Shown one piece after another: positions 22,949 through 32,999 of a stretch of 64,000 nucleotides of DNA (within the stretch, counting starts at the first letter, position 1; each line of letters begins with the position of its first letter). The stretch comes from Trichobilharzia szidati. Taxonomy: Eukaryota; Platyhelminthes; Trematoda; Strigeidida; Schistosomatidae. Location of the stretch: positions 47,527,564 to 47,591,563 of the forward strand of contig OX235279.1 of the NCBI GenBank assembly GCA_944472155.2, written 5' to 3'. Position numbers and translations under genes: made by a program. The notes beneath the pieces are model-generated. The model made no database searches. It was not told the origin of the DNA and saw only the letters and a program-made list of their open reading frames with translations.

Positions 22949-23020
22949 CAGGGCGTACTGGACAGCTGTTTCATTCTAGTTTGGGAATCATCGGCAGTAC
23001 GCATCCACTGGGGTCCGAAT
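22949..23020 (-). mobile_element. SINE-B fragment with best-paired stem I
   Basis: Minus-strand hammerhead-like segment 22953-23002: stem I GCGTACTG/CAGTACGC (8 bp), core CCGATGA (U4 changed to C), then GAAA, self-complementary ACAGCTGT and cleavage triplet GUC. Stem II has drifted to ATTC/GAAT. Confidence 0.72.
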
Positions 23021-23049
23021 TGGTTGAAGTTAGAATTCGTGGCCTATTG

Positions 23050-23240
23050 ATTTGGGTCCCAGTGGCTGAGTGGTATATGAACTTGCCTTGTAACGGGAAC
23101 GTCGTGGGTTCGAACCCCAGTGTGTGTGTGTGTACAGCCGATGATTCCCTAACTAGTATGGAACAATTTTCCAGTACTCCCTGGTTTTCAATGGTTCTCA
23201 AACTGATATCAATCCGTAGTCAAACTCGTATTATAGGTCA
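23050..23240 (+). mobile_element. SINE-B copy
   Basis: A-box-like CCCAGTGGCTGAGTGGTATA and B box GGGTTCGAACCCC at 23056-23120, a short TG repeat, a decayed hammerhead-like segment (GCCGATGA at about 23140), then the tail CAGTACTCCCTGGTTTTCAA. Lies head to head with the fragment at 22949-23020. Confidence 0.78.
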
Positions 23241-23817
23241 ATGGAATTACAGGTCACTAAAAATGCACAAATTATCATAAGCATAAAAATGTAATCGTAG
23301 ATAGAATATCAAGCAAAATTAAAGAAATTTCCACAAAAAATTGAAGATCATTAAAACCTTGTTGGCGAAGGTAAGGACAGTGTCTGAACCAACTTCTTTT
23401 GGATGCATACATAAGTTAGGTTTCCTAATGTAGATCTCAACAGCCACCAGCTTCAGCAATATGTAGTAGATGAACTCTTATAAGATAAAGTTAAGATTAG
23501 TTGGTATGCGGTAGATCACTTTGAAAGCCGCCTTGTTCATAACATCAATCTTGTGTTCTGTATCCACAAGATGAGATAGATAGAATAATAAATTGCTCGC
23601 CAGCACAACGAAAGTCTGTGGCACCTGTCTACTGAATATTATTTATTCTTCATTGCTAATTAATAATTTAAAAAAAAAGAAAGATATCGAAAGCATAAAG
23701 TAGCAGATACTAATTATTCTGTAATTTTCAGCCATTCCTTCCTTTATTTTCTATCAAGGCTAATTAGGAACAAAAAGAAAAATTGTTCTCAGGTAGTCTA
23801 CAGTGGTGCATACAGAA

Positions 23818-23872
23818 AAAGCCCACTGTCATAAAGCGGTGGGCTTTCAATGAGACTTGAGTCTATTTTTTT
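23818..23872 (+). other. Strong hairpin followed by T tract
   Basis: AAAGCCCAC (23818-23826) pairs perfectly with GTGGGCTTT (23839-23847) around a 12-nt loop, and a run of nine T's begins at 23865. The shape resembles an RNA 3' end, either polymerase III-like or a chance terminator-like hairpin. No gene was recognised immediately upstream. Confidence 0.4.
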
Positions 23873-23879
23873 TTCATTT

Positions 23880-25770
23880 TTAAACTCTCTTCTTTTAAAT
23901 GGCTTACATTACATTAGGTAAGGATGAATGAATTCTGTTAGTCTGGATTTCATACAACTCAAAAATAAGGAGGGGAATGAAGGCGAAGAAGAAAAATATG
24001 AGAGAGAGAGAGAATATGCGTCTAACCCAACACAGTGTACACCCCTAGTGAGCATATATCTATATAAATATATATGCATAAATTATCTCATAGTTGTTCT
24101 GTTTTAATATGCATTATTAGCTAAATAAATTGTTTTGTTCTCAATCAAATATTGTTCATTTTCTTCTAAGTCATCAGAATGTATATTCTTATAGTTATTC
24201 TCTCTCTCTGTATTATGCTGCTATTTATTATGATTATTATTAATAATAATAATATTTGTTTAAAACAGTAGGGACTAACTTAATCCCCAGATGTCATATC
24301 ACAGCCTGTCACCTGAACTAGCAGTGGTCATCCATCGCTGCTAACAATTGTTCCCGCAAAAAAATATTTCACATAGAGTGTGTGTATGTCTAGCCAATTA
24401 ATGAGGACAATATTTGTCAAAAGCTCACTCAGTAGCAGTAACCTACTGTAAGCTAGCTCACATCGGTCCACCTTAGGCCTTCAGGCTATCTTCTCACCTC
24501 AATTACCTAACATACCATCATCATCATCATTCTACTTTATCCTCCTAATCACCTGTCTGTTTCCCAATGGGTATATGTTTGTATGTGAATGCATATGTGT
24601 TTGTGTGCTTGTGTCCACTCGGTGCTGCTGCATACAAAATGCATAGAAGTATGCGTGATAGGCAAAGAGACAGAGTGGGGGAGAGAGAACGATTAGCAGG
24701 AATAAAATACACCTGATTTTGTTGTACAACATACGTTTCAACCCTATTCTAATCTTATTCTTCTCTTCTATTCGCGTCGAACAACTGACGCTAGCGTCCC
24801 TCCGATGTGAAATCCCACTTATGCACACATGCATATATACACTGCACACTAAACACGATGTTTGAAGGCTACATAGAAAGGAAGGAATTAGTTAGATAGG
24901 TATATATTAGTATTTAGATAGGTAGGTAAGGCTGAGTGAGTTCTTTTTCGAAATTAATACAATAAGCAAGTTAGCATTGATTAGTCGGATAGCAGAAGCT
25001 AATAAGTCTGTTAAGTAGGGCATAAATGATTGTTAAAGTGAAGAAACAAGTGTGAAGTTGTATGTGTGTGTGTGCGTGTGTCCATGTGTGTCTGTATGTG
25101 ATTACCTTCATTATCACCACCCCACTATCACCATCATCATCGCCATCACCACCACCACCACCACCACCACCACCACCAACACGACCAACTGCCTTCGTGC
25201 AATTATGCTGATTAGGTGAGCTATTAGTTAACGGCGAAAACTGGGAATTGTTAAATTCTCGATTAAGGACATATGATAAAAAAAGAAAAGAAATGAAATG
25301 AAAAGAATATGCACGGTGTCCTCTTGATTATTTCAGTACTCTTCTGTGTCATTAAGTTTCTTTTTTTCCTTTCTTTTCTTCTCTTTTCTTTTCTTAATGG
25401 GTTAAAATACATCAAGTTGTTAATATCATAGAGTAATGAATTTGTTGCTCTTTTGATGATTTATATGCAACCACTTGTTGTTCAAGATATACATTCAAAA
25501 ATCGGATAACTTCTCATTTGAAGCGAGAAATAACCTGTTTGTAGCTTTTTTTTTCTTCAAGCGAGAATACTTGTTGAGTATTATGTGGTAATGACTACAG
25601 CATTCCCAGCTCTTGGATTAGTTTACTAATAACACTAACAAATGAATACTCACCTCCTAAAATAAATTTAAGTAAACTGCCATTCCAGTCCATTGCATTT
25701 ATTTAAATAGTATTCAGAGACAGGAAATAAGTAATTAATACAATTAATTCAACCACTGGTACTTCTGTGT
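23880..25770. other. TE-poor, microsatellite-rich stretch
   Basis: Holds GA repeats (24000-24012), a TG-rich tract (25064-25098), a CAC/ACC tract (25134-25178), TTC/TTTC-rich runs (25360-25395) and an ATC/TCA run near 24512-24530. ORFs are low complexity with no domain. It could be intronic or UTR sequence of a host gene, but nothing proves it. Confidence 0.35.
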
Positions 25771-25774
25771 TGGC

Positions 25775-25955
25775 CAGCAGCTCAGTAGTCGAATTTTCGT
25801 CAGCCACTCAAGTAGGCTGAGTTCGATTCCCCCCGAACCACTTCCAGACTTCGTGTAGCCGATGGTAACCTGGGTAATGAGAGAAGAGAGAGAGAGAGTT
25901 GGGTGTGGAAAACTTCAAAGCTCAAGCTTGAGCACAAATGAGTGAAAAATAAAAT
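25775..25955 (+). mobile_element. tRNA-derived SINE, decayed (SINE-C-like)
   Basis: A-box-like GCAGCTCAGTAGTCGAATTT and B box GAGTTCGATTCC at 25784-25832, then GTAGCCGATGGTAACC and AAACTTCAAAGCTCAAGCTTG, echoing the SINE-C body. A GA tract lies inside it. Confidence 0.55.
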
Positions 25956-26024
25956 TGGCACTACTGTATTCTACCTTATCCTGTCTTCAAATATTATCCT
26001 TTAACTAACACATAGGTTGTTTTT

Positions 26025-26237
26025 TCTTATTCCTTTACGTTCCCAGTGGAGCATGAGGCTTCAAGACAGAGCCTTGAAGTTTCGGTAGCAGTGGCGTTTA
26101 TTTTTACAGGATGGGGTTACTAGCCTCATGCTCAACCTTCCCTCTTTACCAGTCTTATTACCGACTTAGTTAGGCAAAGGAGTGTGTCGACCGGGGATCG
26201 AACCCCGGACCACATGTGTGGTTGGCGAGCATACGAA
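26025..26237 (-). mobile_element. SINE-C, nearly complete
   Basis: Minus strand: partial head (B box GGGTTCGATCCCCGG at 26191-26206), then CTCCTTTGCCTAAC, GAGGGAAGGTTGAGC, CTAGTAACCCC, CGCCACTGCTACCGAAACTT, and tail GCTCCACTGGGAACG. The acceptor end and part of the A box are missing. Confidence 0.82.
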
Positions 26238-26459
26238 GTGTTCATCTAACTTTACCAAATTTCTATTCTAATTTCCATTCGATGAATTCACGCAACGCAT
26301 ATGTATATGATTTAATTAGAGGGGTGTACACACAAGCAATAAGATTAGGATTACAACGTATATTTGCACATTGACGTTTGAACCATATTGGTTTCTCACC
26401 AGTACCATTTAGTCTTCAGTTTTTAATTTCATCCCAATAAGGAAAACTCGGAGGCACAC

Positions 26460-27600
26460 AGAAGTATCACCCAGAGAACCTGAATGTGACGGCAGTGGAA
26501 TTCTGTGAATGTGTTGTAGACAGAAACCGGTATAGTCAGGAAAAAGGCTATGGCAAGGAATGATTGACTATGGTCAAAAGGAAGCTGTTAGAAAAGGAAA
26601 GGATGCGGAATCAGTAGATGGACCACTGCAGCGATGAACAATAGGAGGAGAAACAGGGTATAATTTACAAAGTGAAAAATAGTTCTAGGAAGGGCAAAAG
26701 AAATTCTGACGACACATAGTCAAGTGATGTACAACAGGCTGTAGGTAAGAGGAAACTCAGGACACTGTATCAAATCACCATGTGGCTATCCTGGATGAGA
26801 TCAGCACAGATGAAGCCAATGGAAGAAGGTTAAGGAAATCAGTTGACCAAAGAGTTAAAACGAATAACTTCAAAAGACTTTTGAGTTAATTGCCAGCTGC
26901 ATCTCGTTCAGAAGTACCACCACCAGAAGACGCAGATTTACCAGTGACCACCAGCCCATTGACAAAACAACAGTTTTGAAGGCCAAAAAGCTACTGAAAA
27001 CCGGGAGAGCAGCACAGCCAGATGGAATCCTCCCCAAAGGCGTCGAAAGAAGGAGGAGTACCTGAAGGTTTAAAGGAAGGCTACACTGGCAGTATGACAA
27101 GGAAGGGCAACTTAATGATATTCAAAGCTGGCGCGCAACAATTCTCTACCCCAAGTGAAACATTATTCCTAATCATGCTGGAATTACTGGATATAAGATT
27201 TCGACCGGATTTGAAAAAAAACAAGTTATGTATGGAAGACCTCTCAACTTTCTGTTTCAGCTGCACTGACGTTCAAAAGGTCTTCAAAAGAAGCAACCTT
27301 GAGGTGGTTCGGAAACTGCGTCAATGGAGCTTAGTGTAGCACCGTGCGCATTTATAAACCCCATTCGACAACTATATGATGATAACGCCGTTTGACAAGG
27401 AGTTCACTGTTGAAAGCTAGTGACGTGTCTGAAGTAAAGAAAGAAGTAAGAAAAGTCTCTCTTTTAGCACTGATAATCTTCTTGATTAATGTGGACTGGA
27501 TTATGTGGAGTGAGGAAACAGGCATATTGTGAACGCACAAAAAGACTGTAGCATATATGGAAAGAAAACCAACGAGTCAGTTAGCGGAAGGTTTGCAATT
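26460..27600 (+). mobile_element. RTE/SR2-like LINE, RT-region fragment
   Basis: Decayed frames give VTTSPLTKQQFLKAKKLLKT and GRAAQPDGILP (the segment just before RT domain 1, 26940-27030), later FLINVDWIMW (27475-27510) and ETGIL near 27520. This is the part of the element missing from most other copies; the 3' end is absent. Confidence 0.7.
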
Positions 27601-28039
27601 TGGTTTAGTAATTCAGTAACTTGGCTTACACGTTAGTGAATTCATTTACAACACGCTTTCCAGAAGACTTTCATCAATAGTTACCTTCACTGGCTTTCGC
27701 ATTATTGGATTGTCGATAATTTTGATACGAGTTCAGTCTGTCATGAAGTGTACCTTAAGACTCACTTATGATAGATTCAGTGTGCAAACTGTAATCTTCT
27801 GAATAATTAGGTAGTAATTTTTAAAAAATGAAGCCGGAATCCAGTGCATTCACAAACAAATTAAGTGTTCATCCAGAATCTTCATATAGCCATAAATCGC
27901 TCGTGAAATGAAAAATGCTCTAGATAAAAGGCGTGAATACAGATTTAACTGATACGAGTAAGACTCAACGCGTTTATGTGAAGAGAGTAGAAATATTTAA
28001 TTCTCTGTGATATATTTTTATTATGTTTAACCATATTCA

Positions 28040-29226
28040 CTTGTCTACTTACAAGTAAGCAGAGATTTTGATGAAATATTTGCAGTTCACAGTTATATGT
28101 AAAGAAGCTGAAGACACACCCATTCCAAAGTCGGAATTGAGGAAATTGCTACTTTTACGTACTAAAAATGTCCAATTCCAATTCGACGGGCGTTTATTCA
28201 GTCAAGTTGGTGGTGTCGCAATGGGAAGCCCCTTGGGACCACTTTTCGCTGACTTATTCTTGTCACGCCTAGAAACCGGTACCCTGCGACAACATATACA
28301 AGAAACGGATCTATACCTAAGATATGTTGATGACACTTTTATTGCCTGTGGAAGCAGATCAAAAGCCGAAGACATGTTGATAAAATTCAACTCATGCCAT
28401 CCAAATCTCAATCTCACAGTAGAACACGAGGAAAACGATACTAGACGTTTTTCTGGCGAAAATGAATGATGGCAAAATCGGAAGATCTATATTTAGAAAG
28501 TCTTCATGGACAGGACAGTACATGCATTTCAAGAGTTTTGTTCCAATCCAGTATAAAAAGAACTTAGTCAGAACACTGTTCACTGGAGCACGAAAAATTT
28601 GTTCTGACAGTACTGTTGAGTATGAAATAAAATCCCTGAAGGATATCTTATCTAAGAATGGATATCCTGAGAAGGTCCTTAATAAGTACTCTAAAGAGAA
28701 CACCTGCTGCAAAACAATCCAAACAGTTCCGAAGAAACCTGTCTATATCAACTTGCCGTTCAAAGGAGATGATGTACAGGAAGTAGTCAAACGAAGACTC
28801 GACAAAGCCATCAAGAGAACTTATTATGCTGCAAAACTTGTTTTCCTTAACACCACTAGGCGAGTGCTTCAACAATCTGGGAAAGACCAGTCGCCAATCC
28901 TCGACACTTGAAACTGCGTATATCAGTTTGAGTGTGTTTGTGGAAGCAAATACATAGGTCGTACGGAAAGGCGATTGTCTACTCGCATGATGGAGCATTT
29001 GCCAAAATGGTCGAAAACAGCTTAGTTCAAAGTGCCAAAATCCTCAATAACAAAGCATCTTGTGGATTACGGGCATGATATCGACGCGGTGAAGTCATTC
29101 ACCATTGTCAGCAGACAAAGAAACAAGAAGATGCTTGCAATTGCAGAGGTTTGTGCAATTCGAGTTTACAAACCAGGTCTCTGTGTACAAAAGGAGATGA
29201 TCGTGACTCTGAATCTACCATGGTAA
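28040..29226 (+). pseudogene. Penelope-like element RT and GIY-YIG endonuclease (family 2), broken
   Basis: Frame 1 (28068-28469) encodes RT palm motifs GGVAMGSPLGPLFADLF and the catalytic LRYVDDTF. A frameshift at about 28460 leads to 28462-28911 with GQYMHFKSFVP and the basic linker INLPFKGDDV. A stop at 28911 precedes CVYQFECVCGSKYIGRTERR, KHLVDYGHD and the end LCVQKEM...LPW (stop 29224-29226), with an additional stop inside the endonuclease. PLE RT copies RNA while GIY-YIG nicks the target; this copy cannot make the protein. 5'-truncated before RT motif 2. Confidence 0.9.
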
Positions 29227-29449
29227 TACGTTTTACTTATAATTCTACCTCTTATTATTATTATTTTTATTATTGCTATTATTATTCTCATTATTATTAT
29301 TCTTGATTCATTTAAAACTATCCTTTATCAGTAGCATTATCTTAACTCACTTCAACACTATTATTATTATTGTTATTATGACTATTACTATTGACATCCC
29401 TCTGGTTGCAATTCTTGTTAAATTTTCTAATGACTGACTGTTTACGTAA

Positions 29450-29730
29450 GTGATGTAATTGAAGCGTAATGCAATTTATCTTAATTTTGATCTCCCATAC
29501 TCTCTCTCCCCTTATCTAATTGAACATGACCTGGAAGACATTCGCACCTGTCTTTCTGCATGACTAATTCAATGTAGTTTATTTACTTATCAGTCCTATA
29601 TCTCCCAAAGTAATTTCAAAAGTATATATATCCGTGTATGTAGAGTATTCAGCTGACGAGTTCTACCGAAATTTGATGAATTCATTAAATCCTGCTTTAT
29701 TAACCTTTATTGCTTGTTTTAAATTCGTAT
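29450..29730 (+). mobile_element. PLE 3' flanking region with hammerhead motif (family 2)
   Basis: Hammerhead-like segment at 29644-29701. Stem I is CAG/CTG plus AGTA/TATT across an internal loop, core CTGACGA is at 29653-29659, and stem-loop II is only 8 nt (GTTCTACC). GAA follows, then stem III ATTTGATG/CATTAAAT (8 pairs, one G-U) with loop AATT. The cleavage triplet is AUC, ending at 29691. It sits about 420 bp after the PLE stop. The motif is present identically at 19.1 kb, inverted. Confidence 0.75.
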
Positions 29731-29739
29731 CGGGAAATA

Positions 29740-30440
29740 AATGTTTCCAGTTCACAGTTAGACTACATCAGATTGACAGATGGATATTTATAGGTGATAA
29801 TAATCACCACCAGTTAACTGGTGGTAAAAAACACTTAGTTCACAAAAGAACTCAATCTAGTGTTTTATAGACCTATTAACATGATCTGAGCATGTATTAC
29901 TACTTACATATTTAACGGTCAGCCAGTGACTAATGAAAGCTCACGCATTGTAAATTTGGCTCAGAATTTTAAGTCAGCACCTAGGACTAGATGGCATAAA
30001 TGTGGTTATACCTTAGTGATAAGTTATTCTATCTGTTGAACTATTAAGAAAGGCCGGTAGTGGCCCAAACGGCCCACTGGTGATTCAGGTTTGGACCTCT
30101 GTGGGTTTTGAAGATTTGCTTTGGTGACTTGCACCAATATGAGCGTAACCCATGTCTAAATCTTCCTTGTGATCTCTGTCAAGCGTCTGAAGTCCTCCGT
30201 CTACCACCAGAGTGATGCTAAACGCTTATTACTTAAAACTGCCGTAAACTGGCGTTCTATATCTTAATTCCTGATGCTAAGTTAACATATCAGAACAATC
30301 TGAAATTTCACGGTGATCTCATGAGATAGGTGTGAGGAAGAATCCTTTCGGGAACAAATTTCCCCTAGAATTTTGACTAATCATGATCGTAGTCCCCCTG
30401 AAAAGGTCTCACTCTGTAAGCAGAGTCTCTTGAGTACTGG
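29740..30440. other. No gene recognised
   Basis: Contains a short palindrome AACTGGTGG/CCACCAGTT at 29809-29825 and otherwise unremarkable sequence. Confidence 0.35.
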
Positions 30441-30447
30441 ACTGATG

Positions 30448-30492
30448 CACTGATGGGAAACAAGCGAGGCGACTGTTTGGTGTTTGGATTAC
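30448..30492 (+). ncRNA. Decayed copy of the 31.7-kb hammerhead
   Basis: Keeps CACTGATG, AAACAAGCGA and TTTGGTGTTTGGA in the order of the 31725-31773 ribozyme, but lacks the 5' half of stem II and has GAGG instead of GAAA. Same strand, about 1.3 kb away. Confidence 0.5.
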
Positions 30493-30855
30493 ATGTTTTG
30501 TGCAGGTACGCGACTTGCTGATGATCATACCAATGAGTTGTATGTACTACAGTTTATGTTTGTGAGCACCTGGTGGGGTGATATAGTATTATACCCATTG
30601 TTAAAACTATTCAAGACTTCAACTACTGAAAAGACTGTTTCAAGGGAGTAACATTAGTAAGAGACTGTGCATCTATATCTACGGTGGATAGCTATGTAGA
30701 TGAATTACTTATTTTTACAAGTAGAAGAAAAGTAAATTATCTCAGTCAATCAATAGTATATAGTTCTATTCAAATTTGCTTTCTTTCTTGATTACCACTT
30801 ATGGTATCAAGCAGATCATATTCTATGATCTGAATAAAGCAAGAACAACAGTGCT

Positions 30856-30910
30856 CTGTGCAGAATGGTACCGTCATTTATTTCGTTGGCTTCTCATCAG
30901 CTGCTCACAG
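30856..30910 (-). ncRNA. PLE-type hammerhead motif with intact core
   Basis: Minus strand: CTGTGAGCAG (30910-30901), CTGATGA (30900-30894), GAAGCCAAC, GAAA (30884-30881), and 3' strand CTGCACAG (30863-30856). Stem I pairs GCAG/CTGC and CTGT/ACAG around a 2-nt bulge. Stem III is AU/AU only, cleavage triplet AUU, and stem II is minimal. It lies about 355 bp beyond the endonuclease remnant at 31.27-31.65 kb, as in other PLE copies. Confidence 0.65.
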
Positions 30911-31264
30911 CCTAAATAAATTATTAAGTTTATGCACAGAACAGTTTTCACATACTTGAAAATTTTACATGATGTCAGTTGACAGGAGGTTCCCGACATG
31001 GTGAACAGTGCTCAGAAAACTACACTTATATAGTTTTTGAACAGAAAGTTGAAGTTTAAACAATGTAAATGTATGCAGACAATGGTAAAGGAGTTAGAGA
31101 ATGAAGACAAGAAATGAGTAACTAATAAATTGGGTAACAATATACTGAGTTCAAACAAAATCATAGAAACGAGAGACAAGCATAATTACACTGTATCAAA
31201 GAGGTGAGGTTAAAGCCAAAGATTACGTAATCAAACGAAAGAGAGAATAAAGACAACCAGTTGC

Positions 31265-31650
31265 CAGGATAAGGAAAGACTGATAACTGTTTCGTTCTGA
31301 ACACATAAATCTGGTTTCAAGCGTCTGATAGAAATTGCTTTGGCAAACTTGAGGAGAATCTAGTTCCTTTGTCTGTTGATAATTTTAAAGCAATTCGCGA
31401 TTTCCATCTCATGACCCATAACAAGGAGATATCTAGTAGTATCATTTTTACAAGAATTTGTTCCCTTGAGACATAGGCGTTTCGGTACATGTTCATAAAA
31501 TCAGAGTTGTGCCTTTCTTTCTCTTCTCCCAGTGTGACTGTAATCTGATCGGTCTAGTTTACAAAGGTAGCCTTGATGAAAATTCCACTCCTCGAACTGT
31601 GTACATTATCAGTTTGCAAGTTGTGAATTTGATTTATAGTGTCACCAGTT
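31265..31650 (-). pseudogene. PLE GIY-YIG endonuclease remnant
   Basis: Minus-strand pieces: FAKAISIRRLKPDLCVQNET near 31350-31285 (the PLE C-terminal signature), MGHEMEIANCFKIINRQRN upstream, and decayed sequence toward 31650 where the YIG core should be. Frameshifted throughout. Confidence 0.65.
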
Positions 31651-31724
31651 AGCCCAAGTAAGTAGCTAGCCAGAAATTGGATGGTTTGAAGTGATTCAGC
31701 TCTCTGGGTCGGATCAAACTGTAT

Positions 31725-31773
31725 ACACCGCTGATGAGCTTGATTCCAAACAAGCGAAATGGCCGTCTGGTGT
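31725..31773 (+). ncRNA. Hammerhead ribozyme, all core residues intact
   Basis: Type I hammerhead. Stem I is ACACCG (31725-31730) with TGGTGT (31768-31773), including one G-U. Core CTGATGA is at 31731-31737. Stem II is GCTTG (31738-31742)/CAAGC (31751-31755) with an 8-nt loop, and GAAA is at 31756-31759. Stem III is A-U, U-G, G-C with a 2-nt loop, and the cleavage triplet GUC ends at 31767. Every invariant position is present, so self-cleavage between 31767 and 31768 is expected if transcribed on the plus strand. The carrier repeat is not identified; a decayed relative lies at 30448-30492. Stem II differs from the GTCC/GGAC stem of Sm-alpha. Confidence 0.85.
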
Positions 31774-31884
31774 TTAGACCACCTCGAGCTGGCTAGGAAG
31801 CACTACTGTTTGATATGAGTAGTATACAACTGTTCATGTCAATCAACCAGTAGTTTTTAGTTTCAAGTCATTTGTTATTTGGTA

Positions 31885-31922
31885 GTAGGATTTCATCATA
31901 GGCTGACATCGGTTAGAGGTGA
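31885..31922 (-). mobile_element. SINE-B tail fragment
   Basis: GGATTTCATCATAGGCTGAC then ATCGGTTAGAG, only the 3' tail of SINE-B. Confidence 0.55.
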
Positions 31923-31989
31923 TAATGTAATCATGTGGCCAATCAATCAAATCCCTAAGAACCAATACTTGGATATTTCGAAAGAGGAA

Positions 31990-32990
31990 GAAAGACCAGA
32001 TTTGCAATATAAAATGATACTATCACAGGCTCTCATCAGCTGCAAACTACCAGAAATTACAATGGTTATAAATAATGACATTTCATGCTTCAATGTTTGA
32101 AAGGTAATAAAGAAAACGTTATAAGATGAACGCATCCAGAATATAAGTATTACAATTTTTTTAGTTTAAGTTACTGTCAATTTATTTCCTATCAAACTAT
32201 GAAAAAAAGAGGGGTGAGTCAAGACAGAAAACAGAAAAGTCTAATAAACAGTGTTAGCTTGTACGTCAACATGGCAACTCAAGAAGGTCAAAGTTCATCA
32301 AACAGAAAACTTGCTTAGTGAGCTGAACTCACTAGTGTGTATGACTAATCAGTGTAATGAAAGTAATACGGTTACTAGGTGAATGAGATATTGACTGCAC
32401 TCTCTTTCTGTGCGCATAACTTTGGTCTGAGACGTTTGATTGCAATCGCTTCAGCAAATCGTAGTAGATTCGCTTTTCTTTGTATGTTTAATAATTTGAA
32501 GGATTTGGAAATCTCGACAAAATGACCGGTATCAACAAGGTGTTTGCTAATTGCACTTTGTAAATATCTGCTTCCTTTTAAGCATAAGTTTCTTGGAATA
32601 TCCTCTGAGAGCTGGATAGAAGCCCCTCTTCCTGTCCTTCCAATGTACTTACTGCCGCAGGTGCACGTAAATTTATAAATGCAGTTGGAGGTAACATCAG
32701 CAGGGTACTTATCCAGTTTCGGTTAGCTTAAAGAGCATATAGTGCTGTATAGGGTCACCAGCTTAGCTTCAGGGAAGCATCTCTTGATTACTGCTTTCAT
32801 CCTCTTTTCAATCTTTTGTGATACTGTTTCTCCTTTGAACGGGAGGCAAATGAACACTTTCTTCTTTTCAACTGTTGGATTCTTCGCTTACTCATCTCTT
32901 TCTTTGCTGTGCTTTAGGATAAATTTCTTTGGACATTTGTTATTTGATGAACTGTTTTGAATTTCCCGTTGTTTTACTTGACTAAAAAGG
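31990..32990 (-). pseudogene. Penelope-like element: linker and GIY-YIG (family 1), with 3' hammerhead
   Basis: Minus-strand decayed frames: PTVEKKKVFICLPFKGETVS, KLDKYPADVTSNCIYKFTC, CGSKYIGRTGRGASIQLSE, KHLVDTGHFVEISKSF, FAEAIAIKRLRPKLCAQKE, stop at 32375. The RT half is missing. Hammerhead-like motif at 32001-32046: stem I TTTGCAG/TTGCAAA, core CTGATGA; the GAAA region is deleted. 5'-truncated near 32990. Confidence 0.85.
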
Positions 32991-32999
32991 AATATTTGT

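Noticed and set aside
23818..23872. Bacterial rho-independent terminator
   Set aside because: Form is similar but every other feature is metazoan; reported only as a hairpin of unknown role.
24532..24849. 105-codon minus-strand ORF with a hydrophobic stretch
   Set aside because: No family resemblance; composition fits AT- and TG-rich DNA; no splice or start context to support it.
25134..25178. CAC/ACC tract as a coding His or Thr repeat
   Set aside because: No open frame of useful length surrounds it on either strand.
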